From positions 1 through 64,000 of the forward strand of contig CALIIC010000023.1 in the NCBI GenBank assembly GCA_938020445.1: a stretch of 64,000 nucleotides of DNA, written 5' to 3'. The notes beneath the pieces are model-generated. The model searched no databases and was not told the origin of the DNA. It saw only the letters and a program-made list of their open reading frames with translations. Position 1 is the first letter of the stretch. Each line of letters begins with the position of its first letter. Source of the DNA: an uncultured Flavobacteriaceae bacterium. Lineage in GTDB: Bacteria > Bacteroidota > Bacteroidia > Flavobacteriales > Flavobacteriaceae. Both the position numbers and the translations under genes were made by a program. Of the stretch, positions 47,190-55,625 are shown one piece after another.

Positions 47190-47289
47190 AAAAAAAGGCA
47201 AGCTACCTACATCGCACCGCTCAACCATATACCCTTGCTGCGTTCCCACCCTGGGGGATTCTACAGGAGCTGGTCGTGTAGGACTTGCC
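47190..47289 (-). ncRNA. ffs: Signal recognition particle 4.5S RNA (small bacterial type)
   Basis: The minus-strand transcript folds as one long hairpin: ends GGCAAG/CTTGCC pair, and the apical part has GGTGGGAACGCAGCAAGGGT, the usual Bacteroidota version of the SRP54 (Ffh) binding site. About 93 bases plus a T run at 47190-47196 that terminates it. It joins Ffh to target nascent membrane proteins to FtsY. The promoter box lies 6 bases upstream. Confidence 0.93.
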
Positions 47290-47294
47290 AGCTG

Positions 47295-47302
47295 CAAATA
47301 TA
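47295..47302 (-). promoter_or_regulatory. -7 box of the SRP RNA promoter
   Basis: TATATTTG on the minus strand, an exact TAnnTTTG, placed so that transcription would start at the GGCAAG end of the RNA. The remaining gap to 47579 shows no gene or clear structure. Confidence 0.65.
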
Positions 47303-47579
47303 CAATCTTTTAAAACTTTTATTAAAATTTAATTGACGTTATTTCTTGGAGATTCTTTCTATTTGAATCCCAAAACAGTACCGAAAAAAACCGGGATTAT
47401 CTTAAAAAGCTGATTATCAATTATCGATACCGAATCTTCTCTAGGGAATCTATTGAAAAAGACCGCAACATCCCTTATATGGTTTTATATTCTTGAAATT
47501 ATAGACTAACTTGCCCGTTCGATACCCAATATGCTTTGGAAAACGTATCATTATGGGAAATAAAAAATAGTGCGATACC

Positions 47580-48632
47580 ATGAATTTCTTAAAACAAGCA
47601 GCCCTTCTGTTGGTAAGCCTTGCCCTGTTTAATTGCGGGGATATGGACCGAAAAAAGGCCAAACTCTTTGATATAAAAATTGACAGCAAGGTCGTGCAAC
47701 AAGATGCAGAAGTTGCCGTATCTATCAAAAACCCGGAAAGTAAAAGCATTACCAATGTGCGTTATTCAATAGATGGGGAGACGGTTCCTCTTTCCGATGG
47801 TAAAATAAAACTAAGCATCCAAAAGCTGGGCAACAAAACCTTGCAGGCAGAGGTGTCGTATGATGACACTTCTGTACTAGTAACAACCGCTATTCGCGTA
47901 TTGGCTCCAAAGGCCCCGGAAGTATATACCTATGAAATCTTAAACGAATACCCGCATGACAATAGGGCCTATACACAAGGTCTTGAATTTCATGATGGGG
48001 TACTCTATGAGAGTACGGGTAAAAAAGACCGATCATCATTGCGCAAAACCAATTTCGAAACGGGAGAAGTACTGCAACAAGTTGACATGGATGGTACCGT
48101 GTTCGGAGAAGGAATTACCATTTTCAATGAGAAAATATTTATGCTCACTTGGCAAAGCAGAACAGGGTTTATCTACAATTTAAGCGACCTGAGCAAATTG
48201 GATAATTTTCAATATGGTGAAAGTAAAGAGGGATGGGGCCTAACTAATGATGGCCAGCGATTGATCAAGAGCGATGGGACTGAAAAAATTTGGTTTTTAA
48301 ACCCTGAAACTTTGATTGAGGAAGGTTTTATACAAACGGTGACCAATAAATCGGTTTTTAGCAAGGCCAATGAACTGGAATACGTTGATGGTAAAATTTA
48401 TGCGAATGTGTATCAACGTTCGGGAGTAATGATCATAGATGCCATCAGCGGCGCTATTGAAGGAGTCGTAAATTTCGGGGGAATCGATAAAAAAGTGACC
48501 AAACACGAAGGGTGGAGTGCCACGGAGAATGTGCTCAATGGCATAGCTTATCATCCCGAACGAAAAACATTTTTCGTAACCGGGAAGGATTGGGACAAAA
48601 TGTTCGAAGTGAACATTCTTAAAAAACAATAA
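47580..48632 (+). CDS. Glutaminyl-peptide cyclotransferase (plant/bacterial beta-propeller type)
   Basis: 350 residues. Lipobox ALFNCGD predicts a lipoprotein. After a small beta domain (about 30-105) comes the five-bladed propeller: YTQGLEFHDGVLYESTG, VFGEGITIFNEKIFMLTWQ, GWGLTNDGQRLI, ELEYVDGKIYANVYQ and LNGIAYHPERKTFFVTGK. Forms N-terminal pyroglutamate on exported proteins. Its stop shares a base with the next start. Confidence 0.92.
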   Translation: MNFLKQAALLLVSLALFNCGDMDRKKAKLFDIKIDSKVVQQDAEVAVSIKNPESKSITNVRYSIDGETVPLSDGKIKLSIQKLGNKTLQAEVSYDDTSVLVTTAIRVLAPKAPEVYTYEILNEYPHDNRAYTQGLEFHDGVLYESTGKKDRSSLRKTNFETGEVLQQVDMDGTVFGEGITIFNEKIFMLTWQSRTGFIYNLSDLSKLDNFQYGESKEGWGLTNDGQRLIKSDGTEKIWFLNPETLIEEGFIQTVTNKSVFSKANELEYVDGKIYANVYQRSGVMIIDAISGAIEGVVNFGGIDKKVTKHEGWSATENVLNGIAYHPERKTFFVTGKDWDKMFEVNILKKQ

Positions 48633-49027
48633 TGGCCAACTTTGAAAAGCAGCTTGTTGTTGCAGAAGCTGACCTCGATGATCTTGATCATGTCAACAAT
48701 GTTCGTTATGTACAGTGGATTCAGGATATTTCAAAAGAACATTGGCAAGCTTTAGCCTCTGAAGCGCTACAAAAACAAGTAGCTTGGGTGGTAATGCATC
48801 ATGACATCACCTATAAGAGTGCAGCGAAACTAAACGATCTAATTGCTATCAAAACCTATATAGATGGCAGTAGGGGCGCCACCTCGGTTCGGGTCGTGGA
48901 AATATACAATGATAAAACAAAAACACTCTTGGTGCGTTCAATTACCGAGTGGTGTTTATTAAACGCTATTACCTTTAGGCCCATGCGTATTTCGGACGAA
49001 ATTGCTAGAATTTTTCAAAAGGCCTAA
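48632..49027 (+). CDS. Acyl-CoA thioesterase, 4HBT hotdog fold
   Basis: 131 residues; DLDDLDHVNNVRYVQWIQDIS is the 4-hydroxybenzoyl-CoA thioesterase motif with the catalytic Asp followed by HVNN. No signal peptide. Substrate unknown. Coupled by 1-base overlap to the glutaminyl cyclase gene and directly abutting the following lipoprotein gene. Confidence 0.88.
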   Translation: MANFEKQLVVAEADLDDLDHVNNVRYVQWIQDISKEHWQALASEALQKQVAWVVMHHDITYKSAAKLNDLIAIKTYIDGSRGATSVRVVEIYNDKTKTLLVRSITEWCLLNAITFRPMRISDEIARIFQKA

Positions 49028-50614
49028 ATGGTGTTTTACCAAAAAAGAATGCGAAACGTGGGAATAAAAATACCTTCTTATTGCTACATACTATTGGTCT
49101 CAAGCCTTTTAGTGCTCTGGAGTTCCTGTAGAAAAGACTTTGACTTCGAACCTGCATCGGGAAACTTGGCCTTCTCTAAAGACACCGTTTTTCTCGACAC
49201 TATTTTTTCGAATATAGGAAGTAGTACGTATGCTTTAAAAGTATATAATACAACAAGCACTGACATTGCCATTCCCAGCATACGACTGCGCGAGGGCACT
49301 GCCAGTGGGTATAGACTGAATGTAGATGGCGATGCCGGAAAAGAATTTTCGAATGTAGAACTGCTTGCAAAAGACAGCCTTTTTATATTTGTAGAGACCA
49401 CCCTTAATATTTCCGATACCGGAGACGCCTCCTTCCTGTATACCGATGCCATACAGTTTAATAGTGGAGACAACCTACAAGAAGTGCAATTGGTTACCCT
49501 GGTACAGGATGCCGTTTTTATTTTTCCACCGACCAACGCTAGTGGTGAAAAAGAGACCTTGTTATTGGGGTTGGATGCCGATGGTGCCGAGATACGGGTA
49601 GAAGGGATTACGCTCAAAAACGACCAGCTGAATTTCACCAATGAAAAACCGTATGTGATCTATGGCTATGCGGCGGTTCCCGAAAATGCCACGTTGACAA
49701 TGGCTCCGGGAACAAGGGTATATTTTCATGAAAATTCGGGTATTTGGGTGCAAGAAGGCGCGAGCCTATCGGTAAACGGGGCACTTAGCGAAGACCCCCT
49801 AGCCTTGGAAAACGAAATCATATTTGAAGGGGATCGCCTAGAACCTGAGTTTGATGATATCCCCGGACAATGGGGCACCATATGGTTATCAGAAGGTAGT
49901 ACAAACAATCAAGTGAACCACCTTACTATAAAGAATGCTGCCATCGGCATATTGGTCGAGGGCATCTCGGATCCAGCATCCCCTACCCTAACCATTTCCA
50001 ATTCACAAATCTACAACTCCGCTAGCGTGAACCTGTGGGCAAGAACAGCTGCGGTAGAAGGCAGCAACCTTGTTCTCGGGAATGCTGGGGCCATCTCCCT
50101 GTATTGCAATCTTGGCGGCAACTACACGTTTACCCATGCCACCATCGCCAACTACTGGTCAAAAAGTTTCCGCGGTGGGGAGGCGTTGCGCATCGATAAT
50201 GTGGTTGATTTTCAAAATGGTCAAATACTAACCGGTAATCTTACCAAAGCAGATTTCACCAATTCCATCATTGATGGGAATAGCTTTATAGAGCTCGCAT
50301 TGATCAGTAACAATAGCAATGATTTTTCCTTTTCATTTACCAATTGCCTTATTCAATTCAACGATGCAGCCGGAACGCTCGATGACGACCCGCTCTATGA
50401 TTTTGAGAATAGTACTTTTTATAATAATATTTTTATCAATGAAAACACTGATTTTATTGATACTTCTGAAAACGTCTTCCAAATAGGCGAAAGTTCCGCG
50501 GCAAGGTCAAATGCCCAGCAAGCTGCTGCGGAATTGGTGCCAACCGATATTCTAGGAATTGATAGAACCACAGATCCCGCAGTGGGAGCCTACCAATACG
50601 CACCAGACAATTAA
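49028..50614 (+). CDS. Right-handed beta-helix lipoprotein, hypothetical
   Basis: 528 residues from the first ATG; an ATG at 49049 after an A-rich stretch fits a lipoprotein signal (lipobox WSSCRK) equally well. An N-terminal Ig-like region (about 40-170, DIAIPSIRLREGTASGYRL) leads into parallel beta-helix coils (about 190-500: LTMAPGTRVYFHENSGI, NHLTIKNAAIGILVEG, ATIANYWSKSF). The fold is common in carbohydrate lyases and surface proteins, but no catalytic residues can be named. Third in a coupled three-gene unit. Confidence 0.8.
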   Translation: MVFYQKRMRNVGIKIPSYCYILLVSSLLVLWSSCRKDFDFEPASGNLAFSKDTVFLDTIFSNIGSSTYALKVYNTTSTDIAIPSIRLREGTASGYRLNVDGDAGKEFSNVELLAKDSLFIFVETTLNISDTGDASFLYTDAIQFNSGDNLQEVQLVTLVQDAVFIFPPTNASGEKETLLLGLDADGAEIRVEGITLKNDQLNFTNEKPYVIYGYAAVPENATLTMAPGTRVYFHENSGIWVQEGASLSVNGALSEDPLALENEIIFEGDRLEPEFDDIPGQWGTIWLSEGSTNNQVNHLTIKNAAIGILVEGISDPASPTLTISNSQIYNSASVNLWARTAAVEGSNLVLGNAGAISLYCNLGGNYTFTHATIANYWSKSFRGGEALRIDNVVDFQNGQILTGNLTKADFTNSIIDGNSFIELALISNNSNDFSFSFTNCLIQFNDAAGTLDDDPLYDFENSTFYNNIFINENTDFIDTSENVFQIGESSAARSNAQQAAAELVPTDILGIDRTTDPAVGAYQYAPDN

Positions 50615-50784
50615 GTACTACTTCTAAAACTTAAGAAAGGCTTGCTTTGGATGCCACCGCTCTTATCACCAATCATCATTTTTTTAAACTCCAAAACGGA
50701 CCGCTGGTTTTTAGCAAATGTTAAAAATCGTTAAAATGAGAGTATTTTCCTTCAAAACTGCTTGTTTTCAGTGTTTTACCAAAA

Positions 50785-50844
50785 AAAACCATAGTTTTTA
50801 TAAGGTAAATCTATAGTCCAGTCTCGACCACTATCGCTAATTTG
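50785..50844 (+). promoter_or_regulatory. Promoter of the LytTR gene with shared upstream element
   Basis: AAAACC-A-TAGTTTTTATAAGGT (50785-50806) is repeated almost exactly before the 54882 gene. ATAGT occurs twice, 22 bases apart (50791 and 50813), as expected for a dimer on one DNA face. A -7-like TAATTTG follows at 50838 with no -33 TTG, which suits activator dependence. Confidence 0.5.
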
Positions 50845-50866
50845 CGGTATACAAAACTATTCCCCA

Positions 50867-51598
50867 GTGGACTACAAATATCTGATAATCGATTCTGATG
50901 CTACTTCTAAGTTGCAGCTAATGCACTGCTTAGAGGAACATGATGATTTTGATTTTATCGGACTGTCGAAAAACAGCGGGGAAGGGCTCAACGCAATTCT
51001 CAAGTTTACTCCGGACATTGTTTTTATTAATTTAAATGAGCAAGCGCCCGATTATTTTCAAATGATTTCCGAATTGCACCAATACATTCAAGAGTTACCG
51101 ATATTGATAGGTGTCTCAAAAAGCAAAGACCACGCCTACCAAGCCATTAAATGTAATTTCTTTGATTATTGGTTGATGCCCTATAATGAGTTTGACATTC
51201 GCAAGTCGTTGTTGAAACTTAAAAAACAAACACCAAAAGAAGCCGAACCGCAGACCTTATGCTTGCAATCGTATCGAGACTACCATTATGTAGATACCGA
51301 TGATATACTATACCTACAGGCCGATAACAACGCCACCGACTTTGTTATGACCGATGGTTCCCGTATCAACGCCTATAAAACATTGAAGACCTTTGAACAA
51401 CAATTGCCGAACAATTTCGTTAGAGTACATCAGAGTTACATATTGAATACAAAATATGTAGCGCGTATCAACTACGGTAAAGCGATCTGCAGTTTAAAGG
51501 GGCAAAAGCTACAGCTGCCCTTCTCCAAAACATATAAGGAGAATGTAGACGGACTCAAAAAAATATTATCAAAAAACACCATTTCTGCCATGAATTAA
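50867..51598 (+). CDS. LytTR-family regulator with degenerate receiver domain
   Basis: 243 residues from a GTG. The receiver fold is clear, but the phospho-acceptor position is Asn (PDIVFINLNE, N55) and the conserved Lys before Pro is Met (YWLMPY), so it is unlikely to be phosphorylated in the normal way. The C-terminal LytTR domain is intact (about 140-240: ILYLQADNNATDFVMTDGS, FVRVHQSYILN). It is the first gene of a signalling cluster with a small lipoprotein, a histidine kinase and a NarL-type regulator. Confidence 0.88.
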   Translation: MDYKYLIIDSDATSKLQLMHCLEEHDDFDFIGLSKNSGEGLNAILKFTPDIVFINLNEQAPDYFQMISELHQYIQELPILIGVSKSKDHAYQAIKCNFFDYWLMPYNEFDIRKSLLKLKKQTPKEAEPQTLCLQSYRDYHYVDTDDILYLQADNNATDFVMTDGSRINAYKTLKTFEQQLPNNFVRVHQSYILNTKYVARINYGKAICSLKGQKLQLPFSKTYKENVDGLKKILSKNTISAMN

Positions 51599-51637
51599 CA
51601 AAATTCTAACAGAAAATGGTAGAATACTCGCAAAAGC

Positions 51638-51699
51638 ACCTAGTTTACCAGAACATTTTTGAGAGGGTTGTTCCCCCGCGCCCTCTCATACTACTTTAG
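51638..51699 (+). promoter_or_regulatory. Promoter region of the small lipoprotein gene
   Basis: ACCTAGTTT (51638-51646) matches the element before 50867 and 54882. A GC-rich inverted repeat GAGAGGG/CCCTCTC (51661-51687) follows, then TACTTTAG (51692-51699), one mismatch from the -7 consensus, 54 bases from the element (49-50 in the other two). Confidence 0.4.
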
Positions 51700-51740
51700 C
51701 ACTGAAACTAATATGAACCCCCCGACTAAACGGATTAATC

Positions 51741-51902
51741 ATGAAAAAGGTAGTAGCAATTTTAGCAGTAGTAGTAGTAAGTGTAGGATTTTATTCTTGT
51801 GAAAAAGACAACAGCGTCGAAGATACACAGGCGTTGTATGAAACATTGGAGACCTCAGCCTCAGACACTCATGAAGGTGATGGTAGCCGAGGAGGAAACT
51901 AA
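51741..51902 (+). CDS. Small lipoprotein (53 residues)
   Basis: ATG 51741, TAA at 51900. Basic start MKK, a hydrophobic stretch rich in Val, and lipobox GFYSC (Cys 20) predict an SpII-processed lipoprotein with a 34-residue acidic mature part ending in GDGSRGGN. It has its own promoter-like region and a strong terminator (51934), so it is a separate short transcript, likely abundant. It is placed between the LytTR regulator and the histidine kinase. No family recognised; a sensory or signalling partner of the kinase is an inference. Confidence 0.78.
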   Translation: MKKVVAILAVVVVSVGFYSCEKDNSVEDTQALYETLETSASDTHEGDGSRGGN

Positions 51903-51933
51903 ATAATTCCCAAAAATTGCATTCGATAGAAAG

Positions 51934-51964
51934 CCTCAAATCAAATTGATTTGGGGTTTTTTTT
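51934..51964 (+). terminator. Terminator after the small lipoprotein gene
   Basis: Ten-base arms CCTCAAATCA (51934-51943) and TGATTTGGGG (51947-51956) around a 3-base loop, followed by eight T. The kinase ATG is only 16 bases farther, so the kinase depends on read-through or a promoter within the hairpin region. Confidence 0.88.
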
Positions 51965-51979
51965 CTATCTTGTATTTAA

Positions 51980-54082
51980 ATGAATAAAAGAGACCACCAT
52001 ATACTGTCCATAGTTTTCTTAGCTGTCTTCGTAATTACGGTAAGCTTAGTAAAAGGATGCGTCGATCCAGTTTCCCAAACAAGTGAACTATCATTAAACA
52101 ATGGGAAAAATGATAGTATCCAAAAATGGATTAACTCGTCAAGTAACATCAAACTACCCATTGATAAAAGAGTTGCTTTTCTTGACCGATCCTATCAATT
52201 ATCAAAAAAAATAAAAAATGACTCAATAAGAGTTGGATATCTATCCAAACTCTCCTTAGCGGCTGCAAATCTAAAAGATTCTTTAAAATTCCGAAAAATT
52301 AATAAAGAGACAATTGAACTAGCTCAGTTAATTCAGAAAAAAAACGTGGAGGCTGAAGCCAATTGGGATTTAGCCTTTTTTTTTAAACAAAATGCAATTC
52401 AAGATAGTGCTTATTATCACTATGCAAAAGCATATGACATTTATACTGAATTAAAAAATATAAAAAATGCCGGAAGAGTTTTGCTTAATATTGCAAAAGT
52501 ACAAAAGGATGTAAAAGATTTTGTTGGAAGTGAAAGTAACGCAATTAAGGCTACAGAGGTACTTAAGCCCTTGGATGAATATGATTTGCTATATGAATGT
52601 TATAATCACCTAGGTATCGTTTCCATGGGACTTAAGGAATATGATGTCGCAATAAGAAATTATAACAAAGCTTCGGAATATTCCCAGAAGACAAAAAAAA
52701 ATCGCTATTCCTCGATACAAAATAATATTGGAGTCGTATACCAGGAACAAGGTAAACACTACGAGGCTATGGAAATTTTCAAGAAAATTCTTGAAACTAA
52801 AGAACTTTTCGAAACAAACCCCAAATTTTATGCAATAACATTAGACAATTATGCATTTAATAAGTTTAAAACTGGTAACACTAAAAATGTAGAAAAAGAT
52901 TTGCTAAAAGGCCTAAAACTCATGGACAGTTTAAACTATATTTCAGGAGTAGTAGGAAGCTACTATAGTCTTGCAGAGTATTATTTACAAAAAAAAGATT
53001 CTTCAAAATCATTAAGTGCAGCATTAAAATCAAAAGATTATGCCGAAAAAAGCACCAACAATTATCGTCTTTTACAAGTATTAGGATTATTGGTGCGGCT
53101 TGAACCAGAAAAAGCCGTTAACCATACCCAAACTTACATAAAACTAAACGACAGTTTACAACTGGAAGAACGAAAAATCAGAAACAAATTCGCCCGTATT
53201 CGTTTTGAAACCAACGAAACCTTGGAACAAAACAAGCTTTTGGCACGGCAAAAACAGCTCTGGGTGGGAATTGCCGCTACCTTATTATTATTGGCCTTTT
53301 CGGCCTTTATGATCATTGACCAGCGGGTAAAAAACCAGAAAGTGCGCTTTCAACGCGAGCAACAAGAAAGCAACGAGAAAATCTTCACCCTCCTATTGGC
53401 GCAAAAGCAAAAAGTAGAGGAAGGGAAAAAAATTGCCCAAAAACGGATCTCCGAAGAATTACACGATGGGGTGCAGGGACGAATACAGGGAGTACGTATG
53501 CTTTTATTGGGCTTAAACAAGCGTACAACCCCCGAAGCGATTGAGGAAAGAGGGGAAGCCATCAAAGAATTGATGGATATTCAAGAAGAAGTGCGCGTAA
53601 TTTCCCACGAATTAAGTCATGCTGCTTACCAAAAAATACATAACTTTATCCAAAGTATTGAAGAATTACTACTGGGTGTTAAAAATAGTGCCGCCCTGGA
53701 GTATGCCTTCGAGTACGACGACGAGGTAGATTGGGACGGGCTTAGCAGCGATGTGAAGGTCAACTTGTATCGTATGGTACAGGAGAGCCTACAAAATTGT
53801 GTAAAGCATGCAAAGGCAAGCAAAGTATCCCTGAAATTCGCCGTGGAAAATAGAAATAATCTAAAGGTAGCCCTAGTAGATGATGGCAAAGGTTTTGTTG
53901 TCAAAAAAGGCAAAAAAGGCATTGGCCTTCGCAACATCACCTCGCGGATCGAAAAGATCGGCGGTACGTGGGATATTGAAAGTAGCCCAGGTAAAGGCAC
54001 CAAGGTTTATTTCAATATTCCGATTCAGTCGTTAGCGCAACCAGAAACAGCATATCAGGAAACAGCACTGCAAGAAGTATAG
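51980..54082 (+). CDS. TPR sensor histidine kinase, HisKA_3 (NarX/LiaS-like) type
   Basis: 700 residues. N-terminal hydrophobic segment with a possible lipobox-like LVKGC, a periplasmic TPR array (about 60-390: NNIGVVYQEQGKHYEAMEIF, GSYYSLAEYYLQKKDSSKSL), one membrane segment about 428-448, a coiled linker, then HisKA_3 with RISEELHDGVQGRIQG (His about 494) and HATPase (NCVKHAKASKVSL, DDGKGF, GIGLRNI). Partner: the NarL-like regulator 6 bases downstream. The first part is more AT-rich than the kinase half. Confidence 0.9.
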   Translation: MNKRDHHILSIVFLAVFVITVSLVKGCVDPVSQTSELSLNNGKNDSIQKWINSSSNIKLPIDKRVAFLDRSYQLSKKIKNDSIRVGYLSKLSLAAANLKDSLKFRKINKETIELAQLIQKKNVEAEANWDLAFFFKQNAIQDSAYYHYAKAYDIYTELKNIKNAGRVLLNIAKVQKDVKDFVGSESNAIKATEVLKPLDEYDLLYECYNHLGIVSMGLKEYDVAIRNYNKASEYSQKTKKNRYSSIQNNIGVVYQEQGKHYEAMEIFKKILETKELFETNPKFYAITLDNYAFNKFKTGNTKNVEKDLLKGLKLMDSLNYISGVVGSYYSLAEYYLQKKDSSKSLSAALKSKDYAEKSTNNYRLLQVLGLLVRLEPEKAVNHTQTYIKLNDSLQLEERKIRNKFARIRFETNETLEQNKLLARQKQLWVGIAATLLLLAFSAFMIIDQRVKNQKVRFQREQQESNEKIFTLLLAQKQKVEEGKKIAQKRISEELHDGVQGRIQGVRMLLLGLNKRTTPEAIEERGEAIKELMDIQEEVRVISHELSHAAYQKIHNFIQSIEELLLGVKNSAALEYAFEYDDEVDWDGLSSDVKVNLYRMVQESLQNCVKHAKASKVSLKFAVENRNNLKVALVDDGKGFVVKKGKKGIGLRNITSRIEKIGGTWDIESSPGKGTKVYFNIPIQSLAQPETAYQETALQEV

Positions 54083-54088
54083 TTTATA

Positions 54089-54760
54089 ATGGATAAAGTA
54101 ATTACAATTTTAGCGGTAGACGATCATAAAATGACCGCGCTCGGTTATAAATATATTTTAGAGGATGCCGTATTCGAAGATTTTAAAGTACGTGTAGAGA
54201 TTGGCAACGGCTATGACGAAGGGCAAAAAAAAATCGAAGCTTCTGCCAAAGGGATCCGGTATGATATTATACTTTTGGACATTCAATTGTTTCCTGCAGA
54301 AGCAAAAGACCCCCGAACGGGCCAAGACCTCGGAAAGCTCGCCCGCCAAGTTGTTCCCGAGAGCAAAGTGGTATTTATGTCCTCTTTCAGCGATAGTTAT
54401 CGTATCAACAGTATTTGCCAGGCAGTGAACCCCGATGGCTATCTCGTAAAGTCGGAAATCGACGAGCTTTCGTTGATCGATATGGTGAAAACAGTCATCA
54501 CCAAACCACCTTATTACACACATCTTGCTTTGGTCGCTGCGCGAAAGAATATCGCACAGACCTTTAAGGTAGATGAATATGATCAGGCCATTCTCTATGA
54601 ACTTTCCATAGGCACTAGAACTAAGGACATTACATCGGTACTTCCCCTTTCCCAAGCCACGATCGACAATAGGAAACGTGCCCTAAAACTTATCTTTGGA
54701 GTACAAGATAAAAGTGACCTTGCGCTTATCGAAGAAGCGAGAAATCGAGGATTCATATAA
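54089..54760 (+). CDS. NarL/LuxR-type response regulator
   Basis: 223 residues. Intact receiver: acidic pair in LAVDDH, phospho-acceptor Asp in IILLDIQL, Ser in FMSSFS and Lys in YLVKSEI. The receiver has an insertion after the phospho-Asp (PAEAKDPRTGQDL). C-terminal HTH (about 165-223: DQAILYELSIGTRTKDITSV, SQATIDNRKRALK) resembles LuxR-type. Cognate to the kinase at 51980 by adjacency and type. It may drive the shared promoter element nearby, which is inference. Confidence 0.9.
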   Translation: MDKVITILAVDDHKMTALGYKYILEDAVFEDFKVRVEIGNGYDEGQKKIEASAKGIRYDIILLDIQLFPAEAKDPRTGQDLGKLARQVVPESKVVFMSSFSDSYRINSICQAVNPDGYLVKSEIDELSLIDMVKTVITKPPYYTHLALVAARKNIAQTFKVDEYDQAILYELSIGTRTKDITSVLPLSQATIDNRKRALKLIFGVQDKSDLALIEEARNRGFI

Positions 54761-54790
54761 AAAAGCCGTTGAAATGCATTCCTAAAGAGA

Positions 54791-54850
54791 AAAACCTAGT
54801 TTTTATAAGGTTTTTGTATAATGCGCGACCGCTTATTACAGCTATTTTTG
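54791..54850 (+). promoter_or_regulatory. Promoter of the 54882 gene with shared upstream element
   Basis: AAAACCTAGTTT plus TTATAAGGT (54791-54812) matches the element at 50785-50806. CGACC then recurs in both about 15-20 bases downstream, and TATTTTTG (54843-54850), an exact -7 box, lies 49 bases from the start of ACCTAGTTT. No TTG at -33. Confidence 0.5.
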
Positions 54851-54881
54851 TGTACAAGCCAAACAAATTACATGCTGTGAT

Positions 54882-55559
54882 ATGTCACTACACTTAGAAA
54901 ATTTTAAAAACCAACCCCCTATTGCTATCATAAACGATACCGATATAGAGGGTATTTCTTATTTCAAGAAAAGCCTTGAGCGGCTTTTTTTCTCAAAAGT
55001 GGTCATACGTAATAGTGCCACGAACAACGAGATGGTTAAACTGGTCATCGAAGTTTCCTGCAATTTCGATATCGCAGATGCGCTGTCGAACCTAGATCAA
55101 GGCATTTGGGCGCAGTACCGTAAAAATGTAGATGATTCTTTTAACACATCTATCTTTCATAATTTGGTAGATCGCTTAAAAGGGTTGAACAATTTTGATA
55201 TTGATGTGGTAGAATTTTCCATTCTTTTCAATAATTGCAATATCATCATCAATAAGATATATGAACATAGCATTCCTGAACAGCTAGATGCTATTTTGAC
55301 GAAACTATCCCTTCATTATACGCACTTAAGCAAAAGCACAAGGGAAACGCCCTTTGAAATTTTCATCCCAATTTTTGAGGAAGAAAAAATGGCGACAAAT
55401 GAAGAACCACTTGTAGCGAGCCTGCCAGCGGCAAACTATAAGAAAAGAGATTACTTCAAATATTGGGGGCTATACTTCTATTCTGAAGAAGATGCACTCA
55501 TTTATACTTTAAAGGACAAGGCAGTTATCTCGGGCGACCTGCATATGCTTAACGATTAA
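54882..55559 (+). CDS. Hypothetical protein of the signalling cluster
   Basis: 225 residues, soluble, no signal peptide or membrane segment. Mixed alpha/beta; the start NQPPIAIINDTDIEGISYFKK and middle FNNCNIIINKIYEHSIPEQL give no recognised family, and the C-terminal YWGLYFYSEEDALIYTLKDK suggests a compact domain. Its promoter shares an element with the LytTR gene at 50867, so it belongs to the same regulon. Function unknown. Confidence 0.7.
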   Translation: MSLHLENFKNQPPIAIINDTDIEGISYFKKSLERLFFSKVVIRNSATNNEMVKLVIEVSCNFDIADALSNLDQGIWAQYRKNVDDSFNTSIFHNLVDRLKGLNNFDIDVVEFSILFNNCNIIINKIYEHSIPEQLDAILTKLSLHYTHLSKSTRETPFEIFIPIFEEEKMATNEEPLVASLPAANYKKRDYFKYWGLYFYSEEDALIYTLKDKAVISGDLHMLND

Positions 55560-55575
55560 ATAGAAAAAAAGATAC

Positions 55576-55625
55576 GCTCATACTAACATATTCATTGAAT
55601 GAATTATGTAGTATGAGCTTTTTTT
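55576..55625. terminator. Bidirectional terminator between the 54882 gene and glyA
   Basis: Long inverted repeat with outer arms GCTCATACT and AGTATGAGC and inner ATTCATT/GAATGAAT pairing, followed by T on both strands. Confidence 0.85.

Noticed and set aside
47303-47579. Search for a tRNA or further RNA beside the SRP RNA
   Set aside because: No cloverleaf, CCA end or terminator hairpin could be found in this AT-rich stretch.
50718-50816. 32-codon ORF upstream of the LytTR gene
   Set aside because: It runs through the shared promoter element, ends without context and looks like chance.
54158-54655. 165-residue minus-strand frame opposite the NarL-type regulator
   Set aside because: The regulator has all receiver and HTH motifs; the antisense frame has none.
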